In this document: piece after piece, positions 1 through 8,735 of the stretch
How the letters are laid out: each line of letters begins with the position of its first letter
Position numbering within the stretch: position 1 is the stretch's first letter
Assembly (NCBI RefSeq): GCF_000293805.1
Contig: NZ_AMBZ01000002.1
Coordinates: 457,001-521,000 of the forward strand
Reading direction: 5' to 3'
Origin: Paenibacillus alvei DSM 29
GTDB lineage: Bacteria > Bacillota > Bacilli > Paenibacillales > Paenibacillaceae
Length of the DNA stretch: 64,000 bases
Notes under the pieces: generated by a model
What the model was told of the DNA's origin: nothing
Databases searched by the model: none
Seen by the model: the letters and a program-made list of their open reading frames with translations, nothing else
Position numbers and translations under genes: made by a program

Positions 1-699
1 GTGACTTCTATTGAACCTCAATCTAAAAATGTGAAAACTATGCTTTTTGTAAGCTATGATGCAGATAAATACGCTTGAAAGCAAACCAACTACAGACCCT
101 ATTGCAGCACCGGTAGTACCTAATTGCGGGAAACCTAACTTGCCAAAAACCAGTACATAATCCAATGATATATTTACAATACTAGCGACTATGGTACTTA
201 TAAAAAATATTTTAGTTTTTCGCAAGTTTTTAAAATAAGCGGAAAATATAAATAATACAAGGTTAATACCTATGCCTATGCCACTAATATAAAGGTAATT
301 TTCGGAATACTTCAACGTTAATGAATCAAGCCCATACAAATACACAAGTACCCATTTACCGCCAATTAAAATTAGACATTCGCAAATAACCCCTAATACG
401 ACTGCAAGCGTGATACTTGAATTAAATATATCGCCGAATGATTTTTTATCATCATTCCCAAGATACTTTGCACCAATAATATTGAATGCCACGCCAAGAA
501 GTCCAATTGAGCCTGTTATAAAATAAATAAACGATCCTACAATACCAACAGCAGCAAATTCATGAATGGATAGCCTGCCAACAATAGCTTGATCCCCTAT
601 TTGGAATAATAATTGCATGAGATGCGCTGAAAGCATAGGTAAAACCATACTATTTATAAGAATAAAATCTGATTTATATTTTTTCCATATGCTTTTCAC
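1..699 (-). CDS. MATE family efflux transporter, partial (C-terminus outside window)
   Basis: A multi-pass membrane protein reads openly from a GTG at 699 to the window edge (233 residues seen). Near residues 25-40 it has the MATE-like stretch with GDQAIVGRL, followed by alternating hydrophobic helices and the short loop LGNDDKK. MATE proteins export cationic drugs or peptides in exchange for H+ or Na+. AAAGGA lies 8 bases before the GTG, and the start overlaps the end of the small PqqD-like gene by 26 bases, so the two are probably translationally coupled. The DNA is clearly more AT-rich than the sigma factor gene next door. In this context (a PqqD-like neighbour) export of a ribosomally made modified peptide is plausible, but that is inference. 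Confidence 0.8.
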   Translation of the reverse strand, partial: MKSIWKKYKSDFILINSMVLPMLSAHLMQLLFQIGDQAIVGRLSIHEFAAVGIVGSFIYFITGSIGLLGVAFNIIGAKYLGNDDKKSFGDIFNSSITLAVVLGVICECLILIGGKWVLVYLYGLDSLTLKYSENYLYISGIGIGINLVLFIFSAYFKNLRKTKIFFISTIVASIVNISLDYVLVFGKLGFPQLGTTGAAIGSVVGLLSSVFICIIAYKKHSFHIFRLRFNRSH

Positions 700-883
700 T
701 GATTATATCCTTTATTTCAGTCTGGGTTATTTCTACAACAGAATTAAGCTGCCACAAGAAATCTACAATATCGGAATATACTTCTTCATTACTTACTTCA
801 TATTCTTGAGCTATAATATTGGAAATTTCAGTCGCGTAATCAGTATATAACCAGTACCTTTGCCAATATGTGAACATAATCAC
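674..883 (-). pseudogene. Truncated PqqD-like peptide-recognition (RRE) protein
   Basis: A 69-residue frame opens with GTG at 883 (ATG at 877). Residues 22-55 (around IIAQEYEVSNEEV and DIVDFLWQL) match the C-terminal helical half of PqqD-type RiPP recognition elements. That family is about 90 residues, and the N-terminal beta strands are missing here. In another frame just upstream, around 845-870, the codons read GKGTGYIL, which resembles the missing strand/turn and suggests a frameshift or deletion junction. The gene abuts the ECF41 sigma gene (stop at 916) and leads into the MATE gene. It is probably a remnant at the edge of a RiPP cluster, although a short functional protein is possible. 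Confidence 0.45.
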
Positions 884-915
884 ATATAAATAACGGAAGA
901 AAGGGAAGACTTACT

Positions 916-1836
916 TTACTTTTCTATACGACTTATATGATCCAACTTATCCGGGTTAAATATAACATAAACGTTGCTTATGCGATCTTGCTCAGCCGTT
1001 AGCTCACAGCAGCATACCGCCTTCACAACTCCTTGCTCCCAGTACACCATATTCAAACTCGTATTTACCATAGTGAAGGATAGATCCCAACTTCGCAGCG
1101 CCACGAACGCTTTAGGAGAAGTGAGCAGCCTCAGTACACGGCTTCTGCCTATAATAGGCCGCATAGCAGCATGGACTCTGCCTCCTCCATCGGTAGTCAG
1201 TCGTACATCCTCTGACAGCAAGGACAACAATGCCTCCATATCATATTGCTGAAAGGCAGTAACGAACTTAGAGACAAGCGTACGTCTGGCTTCCGTATCT
1301 TGACTGGCAGAGGGGGAATATTCTCGCGCGTGCTCCTTGGCGCGGCTCAATATTTTGCGACAGTTGGAAGTCGACTTGCCTACCGCATCTGCGATTTCCT
1401 CATACTCATATTCGAATACTTCTCTCAGCAGAAATACGGCTCTCTCCATCGGAGTCATCCGTTCAAGCATAACCATATACGCATAGGACAACGAATCTGC
1501 ACGCTCCGCCACTTGATCGGGCTGCTCTCCTTGTTCAACGATAGGCTCTGGAAGCCACTCCCCGAAATACGTCTCCCTTGTTCGACGAGAAGATTGCAGC
1601 ACATTCAGACATCGGTTCGTCATCCACTTGGCGATATACGGCTTGATATGCCTGACATCGTCCAAATTCCTGCCAACCATACCCGCAAATAAATCCTGCA
1701 CGGCATCCTCCGCATCAGACACCGTGCCCAGCATCCGATATGCAATTGAAAATGCTAAAGGCCGATAGCTGCGATACAATTGTTCAACAGGATCAGCCTC
1801 CTGTGTATGAACCGAATGAAGCTCTTTTACATCCAT
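916..1836 (-). CDS. sigJ: ECF41-family RNA polymerase sigma factor with fused SnoaL-like C-terminal domain
   Basis: This 306-residue protein has sigma region 2 (about 16-85), region 4 (about 115-170) and a C-terminal NTF2/SnoaL-like extension (about 185-300). All three hallmarks of group ECF41 are visible: WLPEP at 94-98 in the linker, DGGG at 216-219 and NPDKL at 294-298. In this group the fused C-terminal domain, not a separate anti-sigma factor, controls activity. The typical target is a neighbouring carboxymuconolactone decarboxylase/oxidoreductase/epimerase gene, which is what lies directly upstream. AAAGGAGG precedes the ATG. The gene is probably cotranscribed with the upstream gene from the ECF41-type promoter at 2411-2437. 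Confidence 0.92.
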   Translation of the reverse strand: MDVKELHSVHTQEADPVEQLYRSYRPLAFSIAYRMLGTVSDAEDAVQDLFAGMVGRNLDDVRHIKPYIAKWMTNRCLNVLQSSRRTRETYFGEWLPEPIVEQGEQPDQVAERADSLSYAYMVMLERMTPMERAVFLLREVFEYEYEEIADAVGKSTSNCRKILSRAKEHAREYSPSASQDTEARRTLVSKFVTAFQQYDMEALLSLLSEDVRLTTDGGGRVHAAMRPIIGRSRVLRLLTSPKAFVALRSWDLSFTMVNTSLNMVYWEQGVVKAVCCCELTAEQDRISNVYVIFNPDKLDHISRIEK

Positions 1837-1924
1837 GTTCCCCCTCCTTTGCCCCTCATTCTACCATTCCAAGGCTATACTGATCCATGGAGCAAATAAG
1901 AAAAGAGGAGCACAAGGCTCCCCT

Positions 1925-2372
1925 CTACTTATCGAAGCATCCCGGATGCATTCCTGTCGAAATGGCAATGCGATTCCAGCAATTAATCGTCGCAATCGCG
2001 AGAATCAAATCTGCATATTCCTTCTCATTAAAAATGCTCGCGTACCTTTTCATATACCGACTGTGGTACACCCGCATCCGCTATTTCTGTCACACATTCT
2101 GTTAATTCCAGAACAGCCTTTTCTTTGTCAGTGAATACTGGTGCTTCCCTCCACACACTAAGCAGCATGATGCGCTTCGTATGATCGCCCATCTTCATCA
2201 GATCTGCTGCGTGCATATCGATACAGAAGGAGCAACCATTGATTTGAGAAGCCCGTATCTTAATGAGTTCAAGCAGCACCGGATCAAGTGTACCGCTGAC
2301 GAATTTGTCCAAAGCTAGCATGGCTTGATAAGCAGGGGCATTTGCCGTTCGGTAATTAAAGCGCAATTTCAT
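1925..2372 (-). pseudogene. Carboxymuconolactone decarboxylase/AhpD-like protein, frameshifted (ECF41 partner gene)
   Basis: The protein starts MKLRFNY with GAGGTGA before the ATG at 2372. The frame stays open upstream to 2465, but that extension contains the promoter. The AhpD-like redox motif CSFCxxxH (C47, C50, H54) is present. The frame stops at 2028 after REHF, yet the family-typical tail (NEKEYADLILAIA, then WNRIAIS) continues in the next frame to a stop at 1925. Removing one base from the five-A run at 2030-2034 (plus strand) joins them into a 148-residue protein of normal length. Family members are peroxidase-like or decarboxylase-like disulfide enzymes; the substrate is unknown. It is either a genuine pseudogene or a sequencing error. 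Confidence 0.8.
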
Positions 2373-2410
2373 TTCATTCACCTCATCTTGGATTTGGTTA
2401 CATAATCTAA

Positions 2411-2437
2411 GACAGATAAGGTACTCATTTTGTGACA
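2411..2437 (-). promoter_or_regulatory. ECF41-type promoter
   Basis: On the minus strand TGTCACA (2437-2431) is followed after exactly 16 bases by TGTC (2414-2411). As I recall it, the published ECF41 consensus is TGTCACA-N16-CGTC, so this matches with one mismatch. It lies 39 bases upstream of the ATG at 2372 and fixes that start codon. Confidence 0.7.
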
Positions 2438-2645
2438 CGTCATAATCGATTTTTTGAATTTCCATTTGAGGTAAAAAAGTATCACCCCCGAATTCCCCCG
2501 CTAGTAAGCAGTTTGTAGTAAAATGGAGAATGGTTTTATTTGCATCTCATCTCTTGTTCGGATGTGAATTGCCGCATACAAACAAATCATAGTTCGATCG
2601 TGTTCGCACTTTTAGCTATGAGGGATTGAAGGGGTAAGGGAAAAG

Positions 2646-3854
2646 ATGAAAGATTCGTTACGCAAGCTATTCACCAACTACTGGAGCCCTTACGTTGCGA
2701 TCGGCATCGCAGGCGTACTCAGCGCGCTGTACTTCGGCATTACCAACACGGTATGGGCCGTCACCGGCGAGTTTACGCGCTTTGGAGGACATATCCTCCA
2801 ACTGTTCGGCGTCGATATTTCCGATTGGGCTTACTTCAAATTGATACAAATGAAGGGCTCGACATTCGAGCGTACGGACGGCTGGATCGTGTGGGGCATG
2901 TTCATTGGCGCGCTCATCATGATCCTGTTCAGCAACAATTTCAAAATTCGCATGCCGAAGCAGAAGCGCCGCTTGGTACAGGGCCTGATCGGCGGCATTA
3001 TCGCAGGTGCGGGCGCACGGCTCGCGCTTGGCTGCAACTTGGCTGCCTTCTTCACAGGCGTGCCGCAATTCTCGTTCCATGCCTGGATCTTCATGGTCGC
3101 GACTGCCATAGGAACCTATGCCGGGGTAAAGATCGTAGGCACTAAATGGTGGAAAGGCAAGCCGATCCTGCAAAAAGGGAATGCCGCGCCTACCATTCAA
3201 CAAACAAGAAAAGTTCAGCCTTATATCGGCGGGCTTGTTGCACTGGCTTATACTGGACTTATTGTGTACTTCTTCCTAGCAGGCCAAACAATGCTCGGCG
3301 TAGCTGCTATCTTCGGGGCTGCCTTCGGCATCTTGATCGAAAGAGGACAGATCTGCTTCACCTCCGCTTTCCGCGATCTGTGGATTAGCGGACGCGCAAC
3401 GATGACCAAGGCTATTATCGGCGGGATGGCGATCAGCTCTGTCCTAACGCTTATCGTTATTCTCGTGAACGGCGTCGAGCCGATTACGAAAATGGCAGCA
3501 CCAAGCACATTCATCGGCGGCATCCTGTTCGGCATTGGTATCGTCCTTGCAGGCGGCTGCGAGACAGGGATGATGTACCGCCTCATGGAAGGACAAGTCA
3601 TCTTCCTGCCTGTTTTCATCGGCAACATTATTGGCGCTACTGCTCTTGCGTACGCTTGGGATCATCTTGGCGTATTCGACCTGCTCGTGAAGAGTGGCGC
3701 GAAGATTAATCTGATTTCTGTGATGGGTCCAGCTTGGGCGATCATTGTCACACTTGTATTGCTTGCAATCGGTTATGCTGTAGCTAGCTACTGGCAAAAA
3801 ATTACCGCTTCGGCGTTGGATTCAAAAAAGGAGATGCAAAACAATGACGATTGA
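2646..3854 (+). CDS. yedE: YeeE/YedE family sulfur (thiosulfate or selenium) transporter
   Basis: A 402-residue polytopic membrane protein with two related halves. Each half carries the glycine/cysteine signatures of the family: ALGCNLAAFF, RGQICFTSAFRD and LAGGCETGMMYR. In TsuA/YeeE the conserved cysteines pass thiosulfate across the membrane, and E. coli YedE of the same length is linked to selenium. AAGGGAA precedes the ATG. The last 11 bases overlap the TusA-like gene, giving the conserved YedE-YedF pair. A second, shorter pair is at 27481-28794. The exact substrate cannot be told from sequence. Confidence 0.85.
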   Translation: MKDSLRKLFTNYWSPYVAIGIAGVLSALYFGITNTVWAVTGEFTRFGGHILQLFGVDISDWAYFKLIQMKGSTFERTDGWIVWGMFIGALIMILFSNNFKIRMPKQKRRLVQGLIGGIIAGAGARLALGCNLAAFFTGVPQFSFHAWIFMVATAIGTYAGVKIVGTKWWKGKPILQKGNAAPTIQQTRKVQPYIGGLVALAYTGLIVYFFLAGQTMLGVAAIFGAAFGILIERGQICFTSAFRDLWISGRATMTKAIIGGMAISSVLTLIVILVNGVEPITKMAAPSTFIGGILFGIGIVLAGGCETGMMYRLMEGQVIFLPVFIGNIIGATALAYAWDHLGVFDLLVKSGAKINLISVMGPAWAIIVTLVLLAIGYAVASYWQKITASALDSKKEMQNNDD

Positions 3855-4068
3855 TTTCACATTGGATCTTAGAGGAGAACCTTGCCCATATCCCGTTATC
3901 TACACGTTAGAGACATTGCAGGATATGGAGAAAGGACAAGTATTGCAAGTAATTGCCGACTGTCCAGCCGCCTTCAAGAACGTACCGGAAGAAGTGGTGA
4001 AGCACGGCTATACGCTCGCGCAAGACCCTGTTAAGAATGGACAACTTATTTTCTATATTCAAAAATAG
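3844..4068 (+). CDS. yedF: TusA/SirA/YedF-like sulfurtransferase
   Basis: A 74-residue protein with the defining CPYP motif (Cys14) near the N-terminus after DLRGEP, and the alpha/beta TusA-fold length. TusA-type proteins carry a persulfide on this cysteine. As the partner of a YeeE/YedE transporter, this one probably receives imported sulfur (or selenium) in the cytoplasm. It overlaps the transporter gene by 11 bases, so it is translated from the same mRNA, which ends at the hairpin at 4081-4131. Confidence 0.85.
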   Translation: MTIDFTLDLRGEPCPYPVIYTLETLQDMEKGQVLQVIADCPAAFKNVPEEVVKHGYTLAQDPVKNGQLIFYIQK

Positions 4069-4080
4069 TAAAGACATGAC

Positions 4081-4132
4081 AAAGGAGCTGCTCTGCAAGT
4101 AGTTAACTACTTCGCCTAAGCAGCTCCTTTTG
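4081..4132 (+). terminator. Rho-independent terminator after yedEF
   Basis: The arms AAAGGAGCTGCT and AGCAGCTCCTTT pair perfectly (12 bp) around a 26-base loop, with Ts at the 3' end. Confidence 0.75.
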
Positions 4133-4220
4133 ATTTCTTATTTACTATCAGTTTCATCTTGCATGAATTCAGCATAATTCAGCCAGCTTGCCGCAGCAAC
4201 TGTACCTAGGCCGGAATAAC

Positions 4221-4264
4221 AAAAAACCACTCTGTACTGCCGCTTCACGGATGACAGAGTGGTT
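4221..4264 (-). terminator. Terminator of the MFS sugar porter gene
   Basis: On the minus strand AACCACTCTGT pairs with ACAGAGTGGTT and is followed by a TTTTTT run. Confidence 0.75.
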
Positions 4265-4289
4265 CTATAGAATGCAGCAATCTCCAATA

Positions 4290-5669
4290 TTACGCCTTGG
4301 ACGGAGTCCACATATTCTCGATTTCCTCCAGCGATTTCCCCTTTGTTTCGGGTACAACACGCCAAGTAAAGAAGACGGTGAACAGCGCCAATATGCCGAA
4401 TATCCAGAACGTAATGGCCGGCCCCGCAGAGCTAAGCATCGGCGGGAACGACTGGGAAACGAGATAATCCGCCGCCCACAGCATCATAGACGCAATCGCC
4501 GTAGCCTTGCCGCGAATATGGTTCGGGAATATCTCGGACATGATCACCCATACAACCGGGCCAAGCGATATGGCAAAGGCTGCTACGTATACCAGAATGC
4601 AGACTAACACCAGCCAGCCGGATGAGTGCCCGGTCTGGAATGCAAGGCCGATAACGAACAAGCATATCGTCATTAAGGCAGATCCGACGAGGAGCAGCGC
4701 TTTGCGGCCGACTTTGTCAATCAACCACAGTGCCAAAATCGTGAACACGAAGTTGATGAACCCGACAAGAATCGTCTGTATGAGCGCTCCGTTCGTTCCT
4801 GCACCTGCTTGTTTGAAAATTTCAGGTGCGTAATACATGACCGCGTTAATGCCCGTTACCTGCTGAAGCACTGCCAACACGACGCCTACGATCAATGCCA
4901 GACGAAGCCCCGGCTTGAATAGATCCTTGATAGAACCTTTTTCCTGTTTGAATGATTCTTTAATATCCAACACTTCTTGGCGAGCCAATTCGTCGCCGTG
5001 AATTTTGCACAGAATTGGCAAGGATTCCGCTGCCCTGCCCTGCGTAATCAACCATCTAGGACTTTCTGGCACGAAGAACAACAGTACTAGGAACAGTACG
5101 CCTGGCACGGCTCCTACGCCGAACATCCAACGCCATGCATGTTCCACGCCCCAAGCATGATCGCCTGCGCCAGCAATACCCATATTGACGAAATAGACGA
5201 CAAAAATACCCGTTACGACTGCCAACTGATTCAAGGCAACCAGACGCCCGCGGAACTTCGCCGGCGCAATCTCCGCATTATAGAGCGGGCAGAGCGTAGA
5301 AGTAATCCCAATTCCGAGACCGCCGACAATACGCGCTGCGATATAGCCTGAGAACGTTGCTGGAATCGCTGAACCCACTGTGCCGACAATAAACAGAAGA
5401 GCTGCTGCAATAAGTACCTTTTTACGGCCGAACTTGTCCGCCAAAATGCCTGTGCTTGCTGCCCCGACAATACATCCTACAATTAAGCTGGAAACTGCCC
5501 AGCCAACCTGGAATTCGGACAGGCCGAACTTTTCTTTCATGAAACCGATTGCACCAGAGACAACGGCAGTGTCGAAACCGAACAGCAAACCACCGAGTGC
5601 GGCTACAATCGATACAAGCGTAACATACTTCATATTTATTTGATTGTGTTCGTCTTGTTGCGTACTCAT
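4290..5669 (-). CDS. MFS sugar porter (XylE/AraE/IolT type)
   Basis: A 459-residue, 12-helix sugar:H+ symporter. Signatures include ADKFGRKK after helix 2, PESPRWL at the end of the N-terminal half, GINAVMYYAPEIF in helix 7, DKVGRK after helix 8 and PETKGKSLEEIE at the C-terminus. AAGGGGTATAAGG precedes the ATG. It is transcribed in the same direction as the regulator and sensor genes upstream (5880-9700), so it is the likely target of that sensing system. Pentoses, hexoses or inositol are all possible substrates. Confidence 0.92.
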   Translation of the reverse strand: MSTQQDEHNQINMKYVTLVSIVAALGGLLFGFDTAVVSGAIGFMKEKFGLSEFQVGWAVSSLIVGCIVGAASTGILADKFGRKKVLIAAALLFIVGTVGSAIPATFSGYIAARIVGGLGIGITSTLCPLYNAEIAPAKFRGRLVALNQLAVVTGIFVVYFVNMGIAGAGDHAWGVEHAWRWMFGVGAVPGVLFLVLLFFVPESPRWLITQGRAAESLPILCKIHGDELARQEVLDIKESFKQEKGSIKDLFKPGLRLALIVGVVLAVLQQVTGINAVMYYAPEIFKQAGAGTNGALIQTILVGFINFVFTILALWLIDKVGRKALLLVGSALMTICLFVIGLAFQTGHSSGWLVLVCILVYVAAFAISLGPVVWVIMSEIFPNHIRGKATAIASMMLWAADYLVSQSFPPMLSSAGPAITFWIFGILALFTVFFTWRVVPETKGKSLEEIENMWTPSKA

Positions 5670-5713
5670 AACCTTATACCCCTTTGAGTAGAATCAATGA
5701 TGACTGGAGCTTC

Positions 5714-5722
5714 ATTATAACA
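5714..5722 (-). promoter_or_regulatory. Extended -10 promoter for the MFS gene
   Basis: TGTTATAAT (minus strand) lies 45 bases upstream of the ATG and fits the TGnTATAAT extended -10 form. No good -35 is present, which would suit dependence on an activator such as the neighbouring AraC-type regulator. Confidence 0.45.
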
Positions 5723-5847
5723 TCCAGCCTGTCCGATCATGACAGTCAAACCCTTCACTTCCTTGCGGATCATCAGCATAATATCGTTCCCCATCAGAAC
5801 GAATTCCAAACATTGCCCGCGAACTAGCACATTCTTGTCTGAAAGAC

Positions 5848-5880
5848 AAAAAAGTCCATGCCAACATACGGGCATGAACT
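5848..5880 (-). terminator. Terminator after the response-regulator gene
   Basis: TTCATGCC pairs with GGCATGGA (minus strand), followed by CTTTTTTG directly after the stop codon. It separates the sensor operon from the MFS gene. Confidence 0.7.
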
Positions 5881-7250
5881 TAATTCTCTGTACTGCGATA
5901 TTCAGTTGGCGTTACGCCTGTTACCTTCTTAAATACACGACTGAAGTAATTCGGGTCTTTATAGCCTACCATATAGCACACTTCCTTCAGACTGTATTGT
6001 CCGTCCAAAATAAGCGCCTTGGCCTTGTCAATCCGCAGTCTTGTGACGTAGTCAATAAAGGTTTCACCCGTCTGCTGCTTAAAGACTTTGCTAAAATAAT
6101 GCGGATTCAAGTGGACATGCTCTGCTACCTCCTCCAAGGAAAGCTCTTCATCGTACCGATCAAGAATATAGGCCGCAGCTCGATCCACGACATTCCCTGT
6201 CTGTTGTTCCCGCTCCTCGCGAATCCGCTTGATTGCATGCTCCACATAAGCTCCTTCGGCAGCAGTTCCACGTTCGTACCTATCATCGGGCTGCCAAGAG
6301 GCATTGTCCGCAGCCAATTGCAAATCTTCAAATCGGCATAGACTTCCCCAAGAGTTTGGACAAGTCGAGGCAAACACCGCTTCATAATAAGAACGCCGTA
6401 TCCCCTCGATATGATGCTGAATGGTTCCAACACCGATCATAACGTCCAACCCGCACTGTCTGCGCAGGGAATTTATAATCTCGGTTCCAATGCCGGACAC
6501 ATCCTCCTGCATTGGTTCTCCCTGTATTGTTTCTTTATCCAAGATAAAAATAGCCATATGCTCATGGATAATTGGGCTTGCAATCCAGTTGAATCGATCC
6601 TTTATCTGCTCCTTTACTGCACTCTTCACAGCATCGACCGCTAGCTGCCAATTCTCTGCTAATTGTAGCCCTGAAGCCGACTTCATATCCTTTATAGCAA
6701 CGACAATTGCATATCCCCGATCAAGCGAAAGCTCCAAAATATCCGCTAGCTGCAAGGCATCTGCCATATAAGCCTGATCAGCCATTAAGGCAAGAGAGAG
6801 CTCGGTTTCGGCTAATGGGAGCAGCTGAAAGAATTTATCCCGAATGGCAAGCTGCTCATCCCGCTTTCTACGCTCATCCTTGATCTCATCAACGAGCCGC
6901 TGAAGAATTGACACAATTTGCTCCCGCTTGGCAGGCTTGACCAAGTATTCCTTCACCCCAAGGGAAAGAGCCTGCTTGGCATAGTCAAAATATTCATAGG
7001 CCGTAATCAGCACCATTTTCACGAGTGGATTGCGTTCCTTAATCTCCTTCAAGGCATCCAAGCCCTGAATACCGGGCATCCGCACATCCATCAGCACAAT
7101 ATGCGGACGATGCTCATCCGCCTTCTGGATGGCCACACGGCCATTATCCGCATGGATAATCTCGAAGGTGTCGGGCATCATCCTCGTAATAATCCACTCT
7201 AGGCCTTCTCGTTCCAATGCCTCATCGTCGGCAATCAGCAAACGATACAT
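5880..7250 (-). CDS. AraC-type response regulator (YesN family)
   Basis: A 456-residue protein. The receiver domain is at 1-125, with acidic D8/D9, phospho-acceptor D55 in LMDVRMPG and K105 in VKPAK. A middle domain of about 200 residues follows, and two AraC helix-turn-helix units lie at about 350-456, containing HPNPHYFSKVFK-like and GYKDPNYFSRVFKK text. YesN-type regulators are phosphorylated by YesM/LytS-type kinases and activate nearby transport genes. It sits 30 bases after its kinase gene, and the MFS sugar porter downstream is the likely target. Confidence 0.92.
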   Translation of the reverse strand: MYRLLIADDEALEREGLEWIITRMMPDTFEIIHADNGRVAIQKADEHRPHIVLMDVRMPGIQGLDALKEIKERNPLVKMVLITAYEYFDYAKQALSLGVKEYLVKPAKREQIVSILQRLVDEIKDERRKRDEQLAIRDKFFQLLPLAETELSLALMADQAYMADALQLADILELSLDRGYAIVVAIKDMKSASGLQLAENWQLAVDAVKSAVKEQIKDRFNWIASPIIHEHMAIFILDKETIQGEPMQEDVSGIGTEIINSLRRQCGLDVMIGVGTIQHHIEGIRRSYYEAVFASTCPNSWGSLCRFEDLQLAADNASWQPDDRYERGTAAEGAYVEHAIKRIREEREQQTGNVVDRAAAYILDRYDEELSLEEVAEHVHLNPHYFSKVFKQQTGETFIDYVTRLRIDKAKALILDGQYSLKEVCYMVGYKDPNYFSRVFKKVTGVTPTEYRSTEN

Positions 7251-7280
7251 CTTCCCCCTCCTTTCTCATCACGACAACTC

Positions 7281-8735
7281 TCACCGGTCTTTTTCGGATT
7301 GCACCACGATGTTCGGAATTCGTATCATTACCGTCGTACCTTGGCCCGGCTCGCTATAAATATCGACCAGATCCGCTCTGCCATAGTACAGCTCCAGTCG
7401 CCGAAACACATTATATGTCCCTATCCCTGTAGATTGCCCGCCTCCACCGGAACGAGAATCAGTTGCTCCCTCATCCATTTGGAGTAAGGAATTGCGCGTC
7501 TCCTCCGACATTCCCATGCCATTGTCCGCGATCGATACCCGCACCCCATCCAGCACATGTTCGATAGTCAAGGTTACGACCGCTCCCGCCTCCATTCCCT
7601 CAATGCCGTGCACAAATACATTTTCGAGAATCGGCTGCAGGGTGAGCACCGGAACAAGCACATCCAAGGCTGTCTCATCGATTTGCGTTACAAATTGGAT
7701 GCGGTCACGGAACCGAGCCTGCTGAATCGTAAAGTATTCCTACGCCTGCTCAACCTCGTCCCGAAGCGGCACGGGTTGATCGAGTTTGCGCAGATTATAC
7801 CGGAGCAAATTGGACATAGACACTGTCAAATCGCTTGTACGTTCAGCGCCCTCCAGCAAAGCAAGCTTTGCAAGCACATTAAGCGAATTGAACAGGAAGT
7901 GCGGGTTCATTTGATTTTGCAGCGCCTTGAGCTCCAGCTCCTTCACAAGTCGATCCTTCTCTAAGCTCGCTTTATCTTTCTCGATCATTTGCAGAAGATC
8001 AGCCTGCATACGTCCGAAGGCTTCTGCAAGCGTGCGAAGCTCGTTGTTGCCCTCCACCTGCGGGGGCTTGCTCTGCAAATTACCGCGGGATATCGCTCTC
8101 GCCACATTTACCAGCCGCTTGATAGGCTCGGTAATACCTAGAGAAAGCCAATAAGCAAGCGCGATGCTGAGCAGCGTATTAAAGATAAAAATGCCGATTC
8201 CCCATTGATTCATCGCTTCTGTATGAGTGAAAATTTGCCGGTAGAACGGCTGATAAAAGCGCAGCTCTTCATCAATGAGCTGATGTCCCTCTTCCCGAAT
8301 AAAGCCGGCTGTTGCCTCCAACTCCTCATAAAGAGGAACATAACGCAAGGAACTAGGCTCCTCTCGCGCTTGAAGCACAGCGGCCTCCTCCTCGATATAA
8401 GTGTCCAACAGATTCCGATAATTGCGGACTGCCGCTCCTGAGGATGGAAGGTTAGAAACCTGCTCTGTTAATTTTGATCGGAGCACAATCAGCCTATCTC
8501 GTTCCCGAAGGTATTCCTTGCGCGCACTGTCGCTTTGATCAAGCAGGTATATATTTAAGGCACGCAGGTTGTTATCGGCTTGGCCTGCAATCTGTTTGTA
8601 CATCAATACCCGTTCCAGCATCACATTATAGCTGTGCTGTACGGTTGTCCCGCTTTGGAAAATAAAAAAGGAAACGCCATTGCTCATAATGAGCAGTGCT
8701 GGAATGAAGATCAATAACTTTTTCCGTATATTCAT
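7281..8735 (-). pseudogene. YesM/LytS-type sensor histidine kinase interrupted by an in-frame amber stop
   Basis: Without the stop this is a 484-residue kinase. TM1 is at about 7-27, an extracellular helical region follows, TM2 is at about 180-200, and HAMP at 200-255. The phospho-acceptor H279 lies in QMNPHFLFNSLN, and a HATPase domain has an LQPILENVFVHG N-box and DNGMGM. A TAG at 7742-7740 falls in frame between DEVEQA and EYFTIQQARFRDR, exactly where kinases of this family read on without a gap. The ATP-binding domain would be lost unless the codon is read through or is an error. It overlaps the binding-protein gene by 4 bases (ATGA). Confidence 0.85.

Noticed and set aside
2373-2465. Longer N-terminus for the carboxymuconolactone decarboxylase-like gene
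   Set aside because: It contains the ECF41-type promoter, and the family start MKLRF with an RBS is at 2372.
4138-4365. 75-codon minus-strand frame
   Set aside because: It overlaps the MFS stop region and the terminator hairpin and has no RBS or recognisable text.
7281-7667. Separate small HATPase gene after the kinase
   Set aside because: The residues between 7740 and 7667 continue the kinase in the same frame, so it is one gene with a stop codon.
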